From: JAADGZ01 sp964596835
GTDB taxonomy: Bacteria; Pseudomonadota; Gammaproteobacteria; UBA6429; Thiohalophilaceae
Direction of reading: 5' to 3'
Assembly (NCBI GenBank): GCA_964596835.1
Contig: CAZQVV010000001.1
Span: 1 to 55,016, forward strand
Length of the DNA stretch: 55,016 nucleotides
A model generated the notes under the pieces. The model was given only the letters and a program-made list of their open reading frames with translations. It was not told the DNA's origin and made no database searches. Every line of letters begins with the position of its first letter. Positions within the stretch are counted from its first letter, which is position 1. Made by a program: the position numbers and the translations under genes. Of the stretch, positions 7,789 to 15,087 are shown piece by piece.

Positions 7789-8895
7789 TCAAAGGTTTGG
7801 TACGGCGCCATAGGCACCTGCATGATACTTAGCGTATAGGTTGTCATCCCGCCGGATGCCTTTCATATCGCCCAGTCTCCATGCCTCGCTGAATCCGTTG
7901 GGATCTTTCTCTATGAGCAGTACCTGATCTTTCTGCAAGTCGTTCAATACTTCATGCGCATGGCAGGTAAAGATAATTTGCGCATTATGTGGGTTGCGTT
8001 CGCGATCAATAAACAGATCAAGCATGGCGGTAATCATCTCTGGATGCAGATCCGCCTCCATTTCATCAATGATGACAATGCCACCGTGTTCCAATGTCGG
8101 CAGAATTTTCTCAAGCAACACAAATGCCGCCTGGGTACCGCTGGATTCATACCAGAACGGCAACTTCTGCACCTGGTCACCCATTTTATGCACACCAAAG
8201 AGAATATTGGCCTCCTCGCTCTTGCCAGTTTCCTTTTCCACAACCTTGCGGGATTCAATGATAACTTCGGAAAGACCGAGATCCAGTCGACTCAAGAGCT
8301 CAGACATCTGCGCACGCAAAGCCGGTCGACCATGAAAGAATTCTGTAGCGTCAAACACATCGCTGGTCTTGAAGTGATTCCGGCCGCCGTAGTTCACATT
8401 GGTATAAAACCGGGAAAAGTAGCTGACCAGTGCACGAGCGCAAGGCACATTGTACTGGGCAGCCGTGGCAATCAAAGATGCATTGGGGCGAACCTTGGCG
8501 GCTTCCCTGGCGGAGAAACCAAACTTCTGCTGCCGAATATCATAACCCGAGCCCGACTCAGACCAGTCACGGCGAAAAATAAAGCTGAAGAACTTGCTGG
8601 TTTTGAGATGCAACGACTCATGTACGACTCGTACCGGGTTGATGATCAAAGAATAGCGGTAACACTGACCCTCATTCTCGAACTCAATCTCGAACTCGCT
8701 GTTCTTCTCGTCCGAGAAAAAATGAGCCTGAATCGGAATCTCATCCTCAGGTTTGCTGGCGGTAAACGAATGCGCGACAAACCAGCTCAGGAAAGCCAAC
8801 GGCTTTAATACGTTGGTTTTGCCCGAAGCATTTGGACCGATTGCTGCAACCACCTTCGATAGACGAGCACCGCCTGGACTCTCGAAGATGGTCAA
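7789..8895 (-). CDS. AAA family ATPase (ATP-binding, OLD/AbiE-like group), N-terminally truncated
   Basis: 368 aa from a TTG. Walker A GPNASGKTN is only about 19 residues from the start, whereas relatives normally have 35-60 residues before it (the FRS/FxxF strand is missing), so the 5' end has been lost. Walker B is GGIVIIDEMEADLHPEM, with a switch His in IFTCHAHEVL. This class of ATPase (AAA_15/AAA_21) is common in phage-defence and mobile islands, often beside an RloB-type nuclease; no partner is present here. A 12-bp perfect inverted repeat (8886-8897 / 8904-8915) marks the break point, beyond which a different gene fragment begins. Probably a decayed defence gene. Confidence 0.7.
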   Translation of the reverse strand: MTIFESPGGARLSKVVAAIGPNASGKTNVLKPLAFLSWFVAHSFTASKPEDEIPIQAHFFSDEKNSEFEIEFENEGQCYRYSLIINPVRVVHESLHLKTSKFFSFIFRRDWSESGSGYDIRQQKFGFSAREAAKVRPNASLIATAAQYNVPCARALVSYFSRFYTNVNYGGRNHFKTSDVFDATEFFHGRPALRAQMSELLSRLDLGLSEVIIESRKVVEKETGKSEEANILFGVHKMGDQVQKLPFWYESSGTQAAFVLLEKILPTLEHGGIVIIDEMEADLHPEMITAMLDLFIDRERNPHNAQIIFTCHAHEVLNDLQKDQVLLIEKDPNGFSEAWRLGDMKGIRRDDNLYAKYHAGAYGAVPNL

Positions 8896-8915
8896 GTTCT
8901 ACCACTTGACCATCT

Positions 8916-9284
8916 TGTTCAGGCACCCAAGTATGCATCCATTTGTGACGTTGGCTGCAATATATATGATAACAATAGGGATCATTAACATCTTCACGAG
9001 ACATGTTCTCCAATAGGATATGACTTCCTGCATCTCTAAGAGATACCGCCTCCGATTTCGTCGCTGCCTCGACACCCTTTCTTAATAGAAGGAGGCCCTT
9101 CGCATTCTGGATGTACAAATTGCTCGCATCAAGTGATTCAGCCTGGTTGAGATAGTTTTCGGCATATGTGAGATTCCCTGCTTTCAGTTCCAAAGATCCG
9201 TACTGTAACCAAAACTGTGCGTCTGACTTAAACTGACCGGCGATAGCATCATAAATGGATCGCGCTTGCTCGATGTCCTCGCAG
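8916..9284 (-). pseudogene. Fragment of a TPR-repeat protein
   Basis: On the minus strand one frame reads EDIEQARSIYDAIAGQF, then FWLQYGSLELKAGNL and AENYLNQAESLDASNLYIQN, the helix-turn-helix spacing of tetratricopeptide repeats (W-L-Y-G, Y-A, A...D/P). It continues to HKWMHTWV and then runs into the sequence of the truncated ATPase in another frame. There is no start codon or start of the first repeat; the 5' side joins a piece of a second ATPase copy. It is the C-terminal part of a larger protein (perhaps a defence NTPase with a TPR tail), now broken. Confidence 0.6.
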
Positions 9285-9348
9285 GCAGCACCTGATCTTT
9301 CTGCAAATCGTTCAATACCTCATGCGCATGGCAGGTAAAAATAATTTG
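9285..9348 (-). pseudogene. 64-bp fragment of a second copy of the ATPase gene
   Basis: This segment matches 7917-7980 of the ATPase gene with four substitutions in 64 bp. In the corresponding minus-strand frame it encodes QIIFTCHAHEVLNDLQKDQV, the same as the intact copy. All four differences leave this peptide unchanged, so the fragment came from a closely related functional gene. It forms a direct repeat about 1.37 kb from the first copy, with the TPR fragment in between. Confidence 0.75.
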
Positions 9349-9418
9349 TGGAAGTGCCTAAAAGCCTGCCCCCCCCAGGGCAGAGCCTCAATATGATGGA
9401 TCTGAATTGAAACAAAGT

Positions 9419-9447
9419 AAATACAAACATTGACAATCTTTGTATTT
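9419..9447. promoter_or_regulatory. Probable operator/promoter of the parDE pair
   Basis: A perfect 9-bp inverted repeat, AAATACAAA (9419-9427) and TTTGTATTT (9439-9447), brackets a consensus -35 hexamer TTGACA (9430-9435). It ends 43 nt before the antitoxin ATG. ParD-type antitoxins with an RHH fold commonly repress their own promoter at such palindromes. The -10 box is weak (near 9453-9459). Confidence 0.5.
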
Positions 9448-9490
9448 GATGCCATGTTCATCTACAGACTCATTTGGTCTGGAGAAAACC

Positions 9491-9748
9491 ATGCATATCT
9501 CTCTTACCCCAGAACTGGAAACCCGCATTAAATCCAGGGTTGAAAGCGGTCTATACAACAATGCCAGTGAAGTTATCCGCGAAGCATTGCGCTTTATGGA
9601 CACCCATGAAGACTGGATTCACGAAATCAAACTAGCGCAGCTTCGCGAGCAGCTTAAAGCCAGTGTCGACCAACTGGATCAAGGCGAAGGTATTGTCATC
9701 AAATCTAAAGGTGTCCTGGACAAGCTGTTTGAAGACATCAAGGGATAA
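9491..9748 (+). CDS. parD: Type II antitoxin, ParD family (ribbon-helix-helix)
   Basis: 85 aa from the ATG at 9491, preceded by GGAG at a good distance. The N-terminal ISLTPELETRIKSRVESG begins with the RHH beta-strand, and YNNASEVIREALRFM is the ParD/CopG signature helix. The Lys/Asp-rich C-terminal half would wrap the toxin. It neutralises the ParE toxin encoded 9 nt downstream and likely autoregulates through the palindrome at 9419-9447. The pair lies in an accessory region with other mobile remnants. Confidence 0.9.
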   Translation: MHISLTPELETRIKSRVESGLYNNASEVIREALRFMDTHEDWIHEIKLAQLREQLKASVDQLDQGEGIVIKSKGVLDKLFEDIKG

Positions 9749-9757
9749 CCAGGCCAG

Positions 9758-10057
9758 GTGAGTTCCTATAACCTGATCATCGCGCCGCTGGCAAAGCATG
9801 ATCTGAAACATATCTATGATTACGGCGTCAGCAACCGGGGAGCCAGGCAAGCGTCAGACTATCTCGACAAACTCAAAGAACATTTCTGGGGACTGACTGA
9901 ACAGCCAAAAATGAGTGTTGAGCGCGAAGGGTTATTAGCTGGCATGCGCAGCTTTCCAGTTGACAGTCATGTCGTATTCTATCGGTTACAGCAATCTCAG
10001 GTAGAAGTTGTTCGTATTCTACATGGCCGACAGGATCCCCAACGCCATATCAAATAA
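9758..10057 (+). CDS. parE: Type II toxin, ParE/RelE superfamily
   Basis: 99 aa, started at a GTG 9 nt after parD. It has the compact ParE fold pattern: YNLIIAPLAKHDLKHIYDYG at the N-terminus, RQASDYLDKLKEHF in the second helix, and GMRSFPVDSHVVFYRL...VEVVRILHGRQD at the C-terminal sheet. ParE toxins of this type poison DNA gyrase and are counteracted by ParD. The length is complete and the frame intact, so the pair is probably functional. Confidence 0.9.
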   Translation: MSSYNLIIAPLAKHDLKHIYDYGVSNRGARQASDYLDKLKEHFWGLTEQPKMSVEREGLLAGMRSFPVDSHVVFYRLQQSQVEVVRILHGRQDPQRHIK

Positions 10058-10171
10058 TCGGGGATTGCCCCTTAATTCCTTAAAATATAACAGATTTGTT
10101 ATATTTATGTAGGGGTGGTTTACAAAAGGCGGAGCTACTGAGTATTCAGTCCTGCGAGCTAATTCAATTTG

Positions 10172-10252
10172 GGTAAACCCCCGCCTCTGGCGGTGAGGCT
10201 CGAAAAGGCTTTGCCGTTTTGTCATGCAGAGAAGAGAATAGTTTTTTTGAAT
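10172..10252 (+). repeat. Dispersed repeat A, copy 1
   Basis: GGTAAACCCCCGCCTCTGGC, a CGGTGAG step, then an AAAAGGCT...GCCGTT segment and a T-run. A second copy in the same orientation is at 36367-36452. The CCGCC-TCT-GGCGG core can form a small hairpin. It may be the solo end of an IS200/IS605-like element, but no transposase is present to support that. Confidence 0.6.
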
Positions 10253-10263
10253 CGGCAAGTTCT

Positions 10264-10347
10264 ATTAGTCCCTTAGAAATGATTTTCTGTGCATTTTACA
10301 GAAAATCCTTTCTAAGGGACTAATCCTGCGGTTTATCCGGGTTAGGA
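10264..10347 (-). repeat. Dispersed repeat C, copy 1 (head plus hairpin)
   Basis: A 61-bp imperfect palindrome at 10264-10324 (27-nt arms with one mismatch, 7-nt loop) is joined to the head sequence whose minus-strand form is TAACCCGGATAAACCGCAGG (ending at 10344). The same head, then a different but equally palindromic tail, occurs at 33320-33402 on the plus strand. A bare head recurs at 10808-10825. Confidence 0.7.
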
Positions 10348-10401
10348 GGCCGTCATGAGAAAGTGCAAAAATCGGGTTTAGGTTAAGTATCATATCGACA
10401 G

Positions 10402-10537
10402 GGTAGGGTGGGCACGGGTTTTGTGCCCACGCGTTACTTTGTTTTTGCCCTTGAAATGTGAAGGGGAGCCTGGAAGCTTGATTTTTCCGTGTGGGCGACG
10501 GAAGGAAATGCCTGTGGGCACAAAGCCCGTGCCCATA
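10402..10537 (-). repeat. Dispersed repeat B, copy 1
   Basis: The ends carry GGTGGGCACGGG...GTGCCCAC and GTGGGCACAAAGCCCGTGCCC, forming a long imperfect palindrome. The interior (GCGTTACTTTGTTTTTG, AAATGTGAAGGGGAGC) is homologous to the interior of the copy at 36521-36631 in inverse orientation. No gene lies inside. It is part of the 10058-10984 gene-free stretch, which otherwise contains repeats A and C and about 400 bp in which I see nothing. Confidence 0.7.
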
Positions 10538-10807
10538 TTATGGTCTCCTCCCATTTTGCAAGATTCTGTATCGGTGTTGGCAGGGACAGGATTGCTCTCA
10601 TATATCCGGCCTGTTGGTGAGGAGGTTTAATTCCTCTGGCCTTGATGAAATACGCGCGTATCGTCCTTATCACCCTATCGGCTTTGTTAGCCTTTGGGCA
10701 TTCCAGGTTTTCAATACGCCGGTCTAACCTGTTGTGTCATCACTGTTTACAAAATCGTCGCAATCGTGGGCAGGGTCGTTCCCTAACCTTCTTACTTTAC
10801 TTCTACT

Positions 10808-10825
10808 TCCTAACCCGGATAAACC
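10808..10825 (+). repeat. Solo head of repeat C
   Basis: TCCTAACCCGGATAAACC is the exact reverse complement of 10330-10347, giving an 18-bp inverted pair about 0.5 kb apart that encloses repeat B. It has no palindromic tail, so it looks like a broken copy. Confidence 0.6.
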
Positions 10826-10984
10826 AGCTAATTTCCGGCAGGACTACATTGATATTTTTGGTGAGAAACCACCGTGAATAAATGTATTTTACATAAATTA
10901 CTTTTGTATGCTATTAGACCGCTACAGTATTTGGTGTCGACAAGCCCGTCCACGTCAACATCTCACCCTGGCTTTGCGCCTGGC

Positions 10985-11728
10985 TCAGACCTCCACGATC
11001 CTGTCCGGTCTGAAATCCGGGTTTAGTGCCTCTGGCGAATAACCACGGGGATTGCAAATCACCCGGGCACCATAGATCTCGTAATCAAACGATTCATGCA
11101 TGTGACCGTGGATCCATAGTTCTGCCCGGCTGCCATTCATGAGGTTATCAAGATTGCTGGCAAAGGCCGGAGTCAACAGGTTGCTGGTATATCGGGGATG
11201 CACCGACCGAGATGAAGGGGCATGGTGGGTGACCACCACCGTCTTGCCGTCGAAGACGTCAGCCAACATTATCGCCAACCAATCCCGACTGGCTTCGTGC
11301 AACTTGATGGCATCCTCGGGCGTGAAGCGCTGATCGTGATTCTGAATGATGGAAAAATCCATCATTTGCTGCCGCGCTGTTTGCATAGCAAAGAACTTGT
11401 CAGCCTCACCAAACAAGGCGAAGTCCGTCCACAGGGTACTGCCCAGGAATCGTACCCCGTTGATGACGACCTGATCATCGTCCAGTACGTGAATGTTATC
11501 GGGTGCTTCCGCCTTCAGCTGATGAATCAACGTGATGTCGTGTTGGTAGAATTCATGGTTGCCTGGCACATAGATCACGGGTTTATCCGGGAACCGGGCT
11601 TGCGCCCAGCGCAGGCCTTCCATCCCTACACCGATGTCGCCTGCCAATACCACGACATCCGCTTTTGTTGCCGGTGGTACGAAGTCCTCGAACTCGATGT
11701 GCAGATCATTCAGGATGTGGAGATTCAT
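10985..11728 (-). CDS. Calcineurin-like metallophosphoesterase
   Basis: 247 aa with the full set of metallophosphoesterase metal-binding motifs: DLHIEFEDF (D-x-H), VVLAGDIGVG (GD), YVPGNHEFY (GNHE), VVTHHAPSSRS (H) and WIHGHMHESFDYEI (GHxH). Enzymes of this group hydrolyse phosphomono- or diesters with two metal ions; the substrate cannot be told. The gene starts right next to the integrase remnant and is transcribed away from the tRNA-Arg, so it may be cargo of a former island integrated at that tRNA. Confidence 0.88.
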   Translation of the reverse strand: MNLHILNDLHIEFEDFVPPATKADVVVLAGDIGVGMEGLRWAQARFPDKPVIYVPGNHEFYQHDITLIHQLKAEAPDNIHVLDDDQVVINGVRFLGSTLWTDFALFGEADKFFAMQTARQQMMDFSIIQNHDQRFTPEDAIKLHEASRDWLAIMLADVFDGKTVVVTHHAPSSRSVHPRYTSNLLTPAFASNLDNLMNGSRAELWIHGHMHESFDYEIYGARVICNPRGYSPEALNPDFRPDRIVEV

Positions 11729-11762
11729 AGGGCAACCTTACACCAACAAATGGGTTTACGCT

Positions 11763-11915
11763 TATGCGGGCGTGTTCGTCGCGAACCTTATCCAGTTGTG
11801 ATGGGGTGAGGGACTTCGCCTTGGATTCGTTGGTGATGAAGCGACGACCCGACATGCCGTAGTGTTCATTGGATCGTGCATATTGTGTGCGGAGAAAACT
11901 CCCGCACTGGTGTGG
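11763..11915 (-). pseudogene. Remnant of a tyrosine recombinase/integrase
   Basis: The minus strand reads RTQYARSNEHYGMSGRRFIT followed by ESKAKSLTPSQLDKVRDEHARI. This resembles the region just before the catalytic domain of island-type integrases (HYGM..RRF.T..SKAK.LTPxQLxKVxD). The frame is closed by a stop at 11916-11918, and after ARI it drifts into the metallophosphoesterase start; all catalytic R-H-R-Y residues are gone. It lies within 100 bp of the 3' end of tRNA-Arg, the usual place for an integrase of a tRNA-targeted element. Confidence 0.65.
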
Positions 11916-12001
11916 TTAAACCTGTTCAACTGCGGTTTCCAGGTTAAAGCAAAAAGCGGCTACCGCCTGAGACGATAACCGCTTGATTTGTAACTGAAAT
12001 T

Positions 12002-12078
12002 TGGCGCGCCCGACACGATTCGAACGTGTGACCGCCTGGTTCGTAGCCAGGTACTCTATCCAGCTGAGCTACGGGCGC
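12002..12078 (-). tRNA. tRNA-Arg (anticodon ACG)
   Basis: 77 nt including an encoded CCA. The acceptor arms GCGCCCG and CGGGCGC pair fully; the D-arm is AGCTCAGCTGGATAGAGT; the anticodon stem CCTGG/CCAGG encloses CTACGAA, giving anticodon ACG (read as ICG after deamination). The T-arm has GTTCGAATC. An integrase remnant sits just beyond its 3' end, marking it as a past integration site. Confidence 0.97.
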
Positions 12079-12220
12079 ATGGGTGTTTTGCCTGTTCACG
12101 TATAGGAGTCTTACCTGCCCCCCCATTCGAGAAGGCGCATATCATAGCAAAGCAAAAAGATTTATGCTAATTCTCCGTGATCATACTTTTGCAATATTGT
12201 CTGTCTGAATTTCCCGGTTT

Positions 12221-12616
12221 TTAGTGGCGGTGACGGCCACCGCCTGCCGTAGGGCGTTCATCCAGTCTGATTTTCTTATTTTGTCGATGTGGGACCTGGC
12301 TTGGGGGAAGTAGTTTGTTGTCAATACGTACTAGTTTATTGCCCTTGAAAAATACTGTCAGATGCTCTTTGAACATCTTTTTACCACCAGGTTTGAAGCT
12401 GAAGGGGTAGTCCCAGCGTTCAGGGTGGAAGGGATCCCGAAGCATGGGGCTGCCGAGAACGAAAAGCACCTGGGGTTTGCTCATCCCCAGCTTGAGTTGT
12501 TTGATTTGGCTCGGATCCAGCGTATTGCCTTGCTGAACGTTTATTTTATAGACACTGCAGGCCATCATCATTGTGCTGAGAAGGGATAGAGTGATTATAT
12601 TGAGAAAGATTCGCAT
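12221..12616 (-). CDS. bamE: Outer membrane protein assembly factor BamE (SmpA/OmlA lipoprotein)
   Basis: 131 aa from the ATG at 12614-12616, chosen because it gives a lipoprotein signal (MRIFLNIITLSLLSTMMMAC, Cys20 as lipidation site). The mature part has the SmpA/OmlA pattern: VQQGNTLDPSQIKQLKLGMS, VLFVLGSPMLRDPFHPERWD, and YPFSFKPGG...LTVFFKGNKLVRID. BamE is the small lipoprotein of the BAM complex that inserts beta-barrel proteins. The basic tail (RQNKKIRLDERPTAGGGRHR) is longer than usual. Divergently transcribed from fur, the common arrangement in gammaproteobacteria. Confidence 0.92.
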   Translation of the reverse strand: MRIFLNIITLSLLSTMMMACSVYKINVQQGNTLDPSQIKQLKLGMSKPQVLFVLGSPMLRDPFHPERWDYPFSFKPGGKKMFKEHLTVFFKGNKLVRIDNKLLPPSQVPHRQNKKIRLDERPTAGGGRHRH

Positions 12617-12703
12617 TAGTATCGGCAGAATGAGTATACTTGGATTATTAACTCGATATGATAACCGAAACGGTTTGTAACCGGTAGCGGCAGGGGACGT
12701 TAG

Positions 12704-13114
12704 ATGGACAGTCAGGATCTGAAAAATGTGGGGCTTAAGGCCACGTTGCCGCGTCTGAAAATCCTGAATTTTCTCCATGCCAGCTCGGTCCGGCATATGA
12801 GTGCCGAGGATGTTTATAAATCCATGCTTGAAACTGGGGAAGATGTTGGTCTGGCGACGGTTTATCGTGTCCTGACCCAGTTTGAGTCGGCCGGGCTGGT
12901 GACTCGTCATCACTTTGATGAGGGGCATTCCATTTTTGAGTTGAACCTGGGTGAACATCATGATCACATTTTGTGCGTAAAATGCGGCAAGGTGGATGAG
13001 TTTTTTGATCCGGTGATCGAGGATCGCCAGCATGATATCGCCAGAAACCAGGGGTATACCATCACCGATCATGCGCTGATTGTTTATGGCGTTTGTCCGG
13101 ACTGTCAGGATTGA
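12704..13114 (+). CDS. fur: Ferric uptake regulator Fur
   Basis: 136 aa, standard for Fur, the iron-dependent repressor. The winged-helix part contains LKATLPRLKILNFL, HMSAEDVYKSML and LATVYRVLTQFESAGLV; the metal sites are in HHFDEGHSIFEL, GEHHDHILCVKCGKVDEF (HHDH and CxxC) and the terminal CPDC. Divergent from bamE across 87 bp and convergent with recN with a single base between the stop codons. I could not identify a clear Fur box by eye. Confidence 0.97.
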   Translation: MDSQDLKNVGLKATLPRLKILNFLHASSVRHMSAEDVYKSMLETGEDVGLATVYRVLTQFESAGLVTRHHFDEGHSIFELNLGEHHDHILCVKCGKVDEFFDPVIEDRQHDIARNQGYTITDHALIVYGVCPDCQD

Positions 13115-13115
13115 G

Positions 13116-14786
13116 TTACACCTGCGCCTCTTCTATCATTTCCCGGGCGTGATTCAATGTTTGCTCGGTGATCTTAAGCCCCCCCAGCATACGGGCGATT
13201 TCATCTATCCGTTGTGATTCGGAAAGGGTCTGTATTTCACTGCGAGTGTAGTCTGCTTCAGCCTGTTTACAGACCTGTAGGTGGTGCTGGCCAAGGGCAG
13301 CGACCTGGGGCAGGTGGGTGACGCAGATAACCTGCTGATGGCGGCCCAGCTCGCGTAGTTGGCGGCCGACAATTTCCGCTACGCGCCCCCCGATACCGAC
13401 ATCGACTTCATCGAATATGAGGGTAGGGGTGAGCGATAGATCGGCGCTGATGACCTGGATCGCAAGGCTGATGCGGGACAACTCGCCGCCGGAGGCCACC
13501 TTGTTCAGAGGCTTAAGTGGCTGGCCGGGATTGGCGCTGACCACAAACTCGGCCAGTTCCTGGCCCTGTTTTGAAAAATCACTTTCTTCCCGTGGCCTCA
13601 ATTCAACTTCAAAACGACCGCCTTCCATCCCCAGTTGCTGCATACACTCGCTGATCCGGGCGCTGAATTTTTTCGCGGCTTTGTGCCGACTCTGACTGAG
13701 TTTGCGCGCGCGTGAGCGATATTCAGTGCGGGCTTGTTCGATGTCTCGTTGCAGGCGTCCAGCGCGGATATCCGCTTGTTCCAGCCGGGCCAGCTCGTCC
13801 TGGAGGCGGCTGAAATGTGCCGGTAATTCCCTTGCTGAAACCTGATGTTTGCGGGACAGATCGGTGATGCTGGCCAGCCGTTCTTCAATATCGGCCAGGC
13901 GCTGCGGGTCAAGTTCCAGATTGTCTCGGTAGTGGCGTAGCTCAGTGATGGCTTCGTTTATCTGGATACTGGCACTGTCGAGCAGCCCGGCAGCGCTTTT
14001 CAGGCTTGAATCCATTGTTACGAGTGATTGTAGATCGGACAGGCTCTGGCTTAAGAGTGCATTGACTGAGGCCTGCTCATTTTCTTCAAGCGAGTTGAGA
14101 ATGCGATCACTGCTTTCCAGAATCTGATGGGCATTGGCCAGACGCAGATGCTCGGCATCCAGTTTGTCTGCTTCGCCTTCGCTGAGATTTAGGGCCTCTA
14201 GCTCGCTGACCTGATAGCGCAGCAGTTCGAGTCGGGACGCCCGCTCACTGCGCAGTCTGTCCAGTTCATGCATATCCTGGCTGAGGGCCTGCCATTGCTG
14301 AAAGGCCTGGGCGACGGCGCTTAGCCGCGCCGGGTGATCCGCATAATCGTCTAGTAATTGTTGCTGGACTTCCCGTCGCAGCAAGCTGTGATGTTCATGC
14401 TGGCTATGCAGATCCACCAACATTTCCCCCAGCTCGCGCAGCAAGGTGATGGGGCAGGGTTTACCGTTGATGAAGGCGCGGGAGCCGCTGGCGTTGATAG
14501 TGCGGCGGATAATGCACTCCTCGGCGCTCTCCAGCTCGTGTTCCTTTAGCCAGGCTTCGGCTTTAATGGTTTTACGGGTGTCAAAAGTGACGCTGATTTC
14601 CGCTTTTTCCGCCCCGTGGCGAATGACGCTGCTATCGGCGCGATCACCCAACGCCAGTCCCAGCGCATCGAGGAGAATGGATTTACCCGCTCCGGTCTCG
14701 CCGGTGAGCACGGTCATGCCGGCCTCAAGCTCAAGGTTGAGTTTTTCGACAATCGCGAAATTCCAGATGTGAATATGAGTCAGCAT
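13116..14786 (-). CDS. recN: DNA repair protein RecN
   Basis: 556 aa from the ATG at 14784-14786; E. coli RecN is 553 aa. An upstream in-frame ATG would add 16 unrelated residues. SMC-like ATPase: Walker A LTGETGAGKSILLDAL, the RecN-type NASGSRAFINGKP and LVDLHSQHEHHSLL, central coiled coils (about 160-370), the signature LNKVASGGELSRISLAIQ, and Walker B PTLIFDEVDVGIGG. Works in double-strand break repair and is normally SOS-controlled. The region upstream is occupied from 28 bp before the start by a palindromic element, so the original promoter may have been altered; TATAAT lies about 10 nt before the ATG. Confidence 0.96.
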   Translation of the reverse strand: MLTHIHIWNFAIVEKLNLELEAGMTVLTGETGAGKSILLDALGLALGDRADSSVIRHGAEKAEISVTFDTRKTIKAEAWLKEHELESAEECIIRRTINASGSRAFINGKPCPITLLRELGEMLVDLHSQHEHHSLLRREVQQQLLDDYADHPARLSAVAQAFQQWQALSQDMHELDRLRSERASRLELLRYQVSELEALNLSEGEADKLDAEHLRLANAHQILESSDRILNSLEENEQASVNALLSQSLSDLQSLVTMDSSLKSAAGLLDSASIQINEAITELRHYRDNLELDPQRLADIEERLASITDLSRKHQVSARELPAHFSRLQDELARLEQADIRAGRLQRDIEQARTEYRSRARKLSQSRHKAAKKFSARISECMQQLGMEGGRFEVELRPREESDFSKQGQELAEFVVSANPGQPLKPLNKVASGGELSRISLAIQVISADLSLTPTLIFDEVDVGIGGRVAEIVGRQLRELGRHQQVICVTHLPQVAALGQHHLQVCKQAEADYTRSEIQTLSESQRIDEIARMLGGLKITEQTLNHAREMIEEAQV

Positions 14787-14813
14787 GAGGCGATTATACT
14801 CATTGGTAGTTGC

Positions 14814-14977
14814 CAGGGGCTGTTGATCTTTCATCTGTTGTCTGATTTTGGCTAATTTTAGCCCTGTCTGCGTTATTTTTTACGTATCAATGGAGTGCAT
14901 TGATACGTAAAAAATGCCTTGTCAGGACTAAAATTTTCTCAAAATTAGCCTAACATCTGAAAGATCAACAGCCCCTG
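14814..14977. mobile_element. 164-bp nested palindromic element upstream of recN
   Basis: 20-bp perfect terminal inverted repeats (CAGGGGCTGTTGATCTTTCA at 14814-14833 and its complement at 14958-14977). Inside them are matching GGCTAATTTTAG-like arms, and at the centre an ATTTTTTACGTATCAATG hairpin with a 5-nt loop (about 14875-14915). Nearly the whole element can fold on itself, as in a palindromic MITE. No coding content. Confidence 0.75.
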
Positions 14978-15013
14978 ACTGCCAGCGCCGGAATGCATTC
15001 AGGGGATCAGATT

Positions 15014-15052
15014 GTTGGGCTTCATTTTATTCAGCCCAACCTACGGGTTTTT
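15014..15052. terminator. Hairpin with short T-tract beyond nadK (repeat-like)
   Basis: GTTGGGCT (15014-15021) pairs with AGCCCAAC (15033-15040), followed by CTACGGGTTTTT. The string GCCCAACCTACGGG is a frequent intergenic repeat in proteobacteria. It may end recN- or nadK-side transcripts; the T-run favours plus-strand termination, so its role is uncertain. Confidence 0.35.
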
Positions 15053-15085
15053 CCTCGTCCCTCGTGACTCGACCCTTGTCCCTTA
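15051..15085. repeat. ACGAGGGAC-type simple repeat, one of four in the chaperone region
   Basis: CCTCGTCCCTCGTGACTCG and following bases. Related purine-rich strings (GAGGGAC, GACGAGG, GTGACAAG) occur at 19917-19948, 20051-20084 and 21267-21300, each just outside a gene end. Their function is unknown. Confidence 0.45.
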
Positions 15086-15087
15086 TG

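Noticed and set aside
10264..10347. Integron attC site
   Set aside because: The palindrome has the right size, but no proper GTTRRRY/RYYYAAC end boxes and no integron integrase or cassettes are present.
10421..10881. Short frames in the repeat nest after parDE
   Set aside because: They translate repeats B and C, lack ribosome sites and have no recognisable family.
12221..13072. A 283-codon minus-strand frame across bamE and into fur
   Set aside because: Only the last 131 codons are BamE; the upstream part is antisense to the clearly real fur gene and has no family resemblance.
14958..14977. LexA box before recN
   Set aside because: On the minus strand CTG...CAG can be read within the palindromic element, but with 9 instead of 10 intervening bases and far from the start; not convincing.
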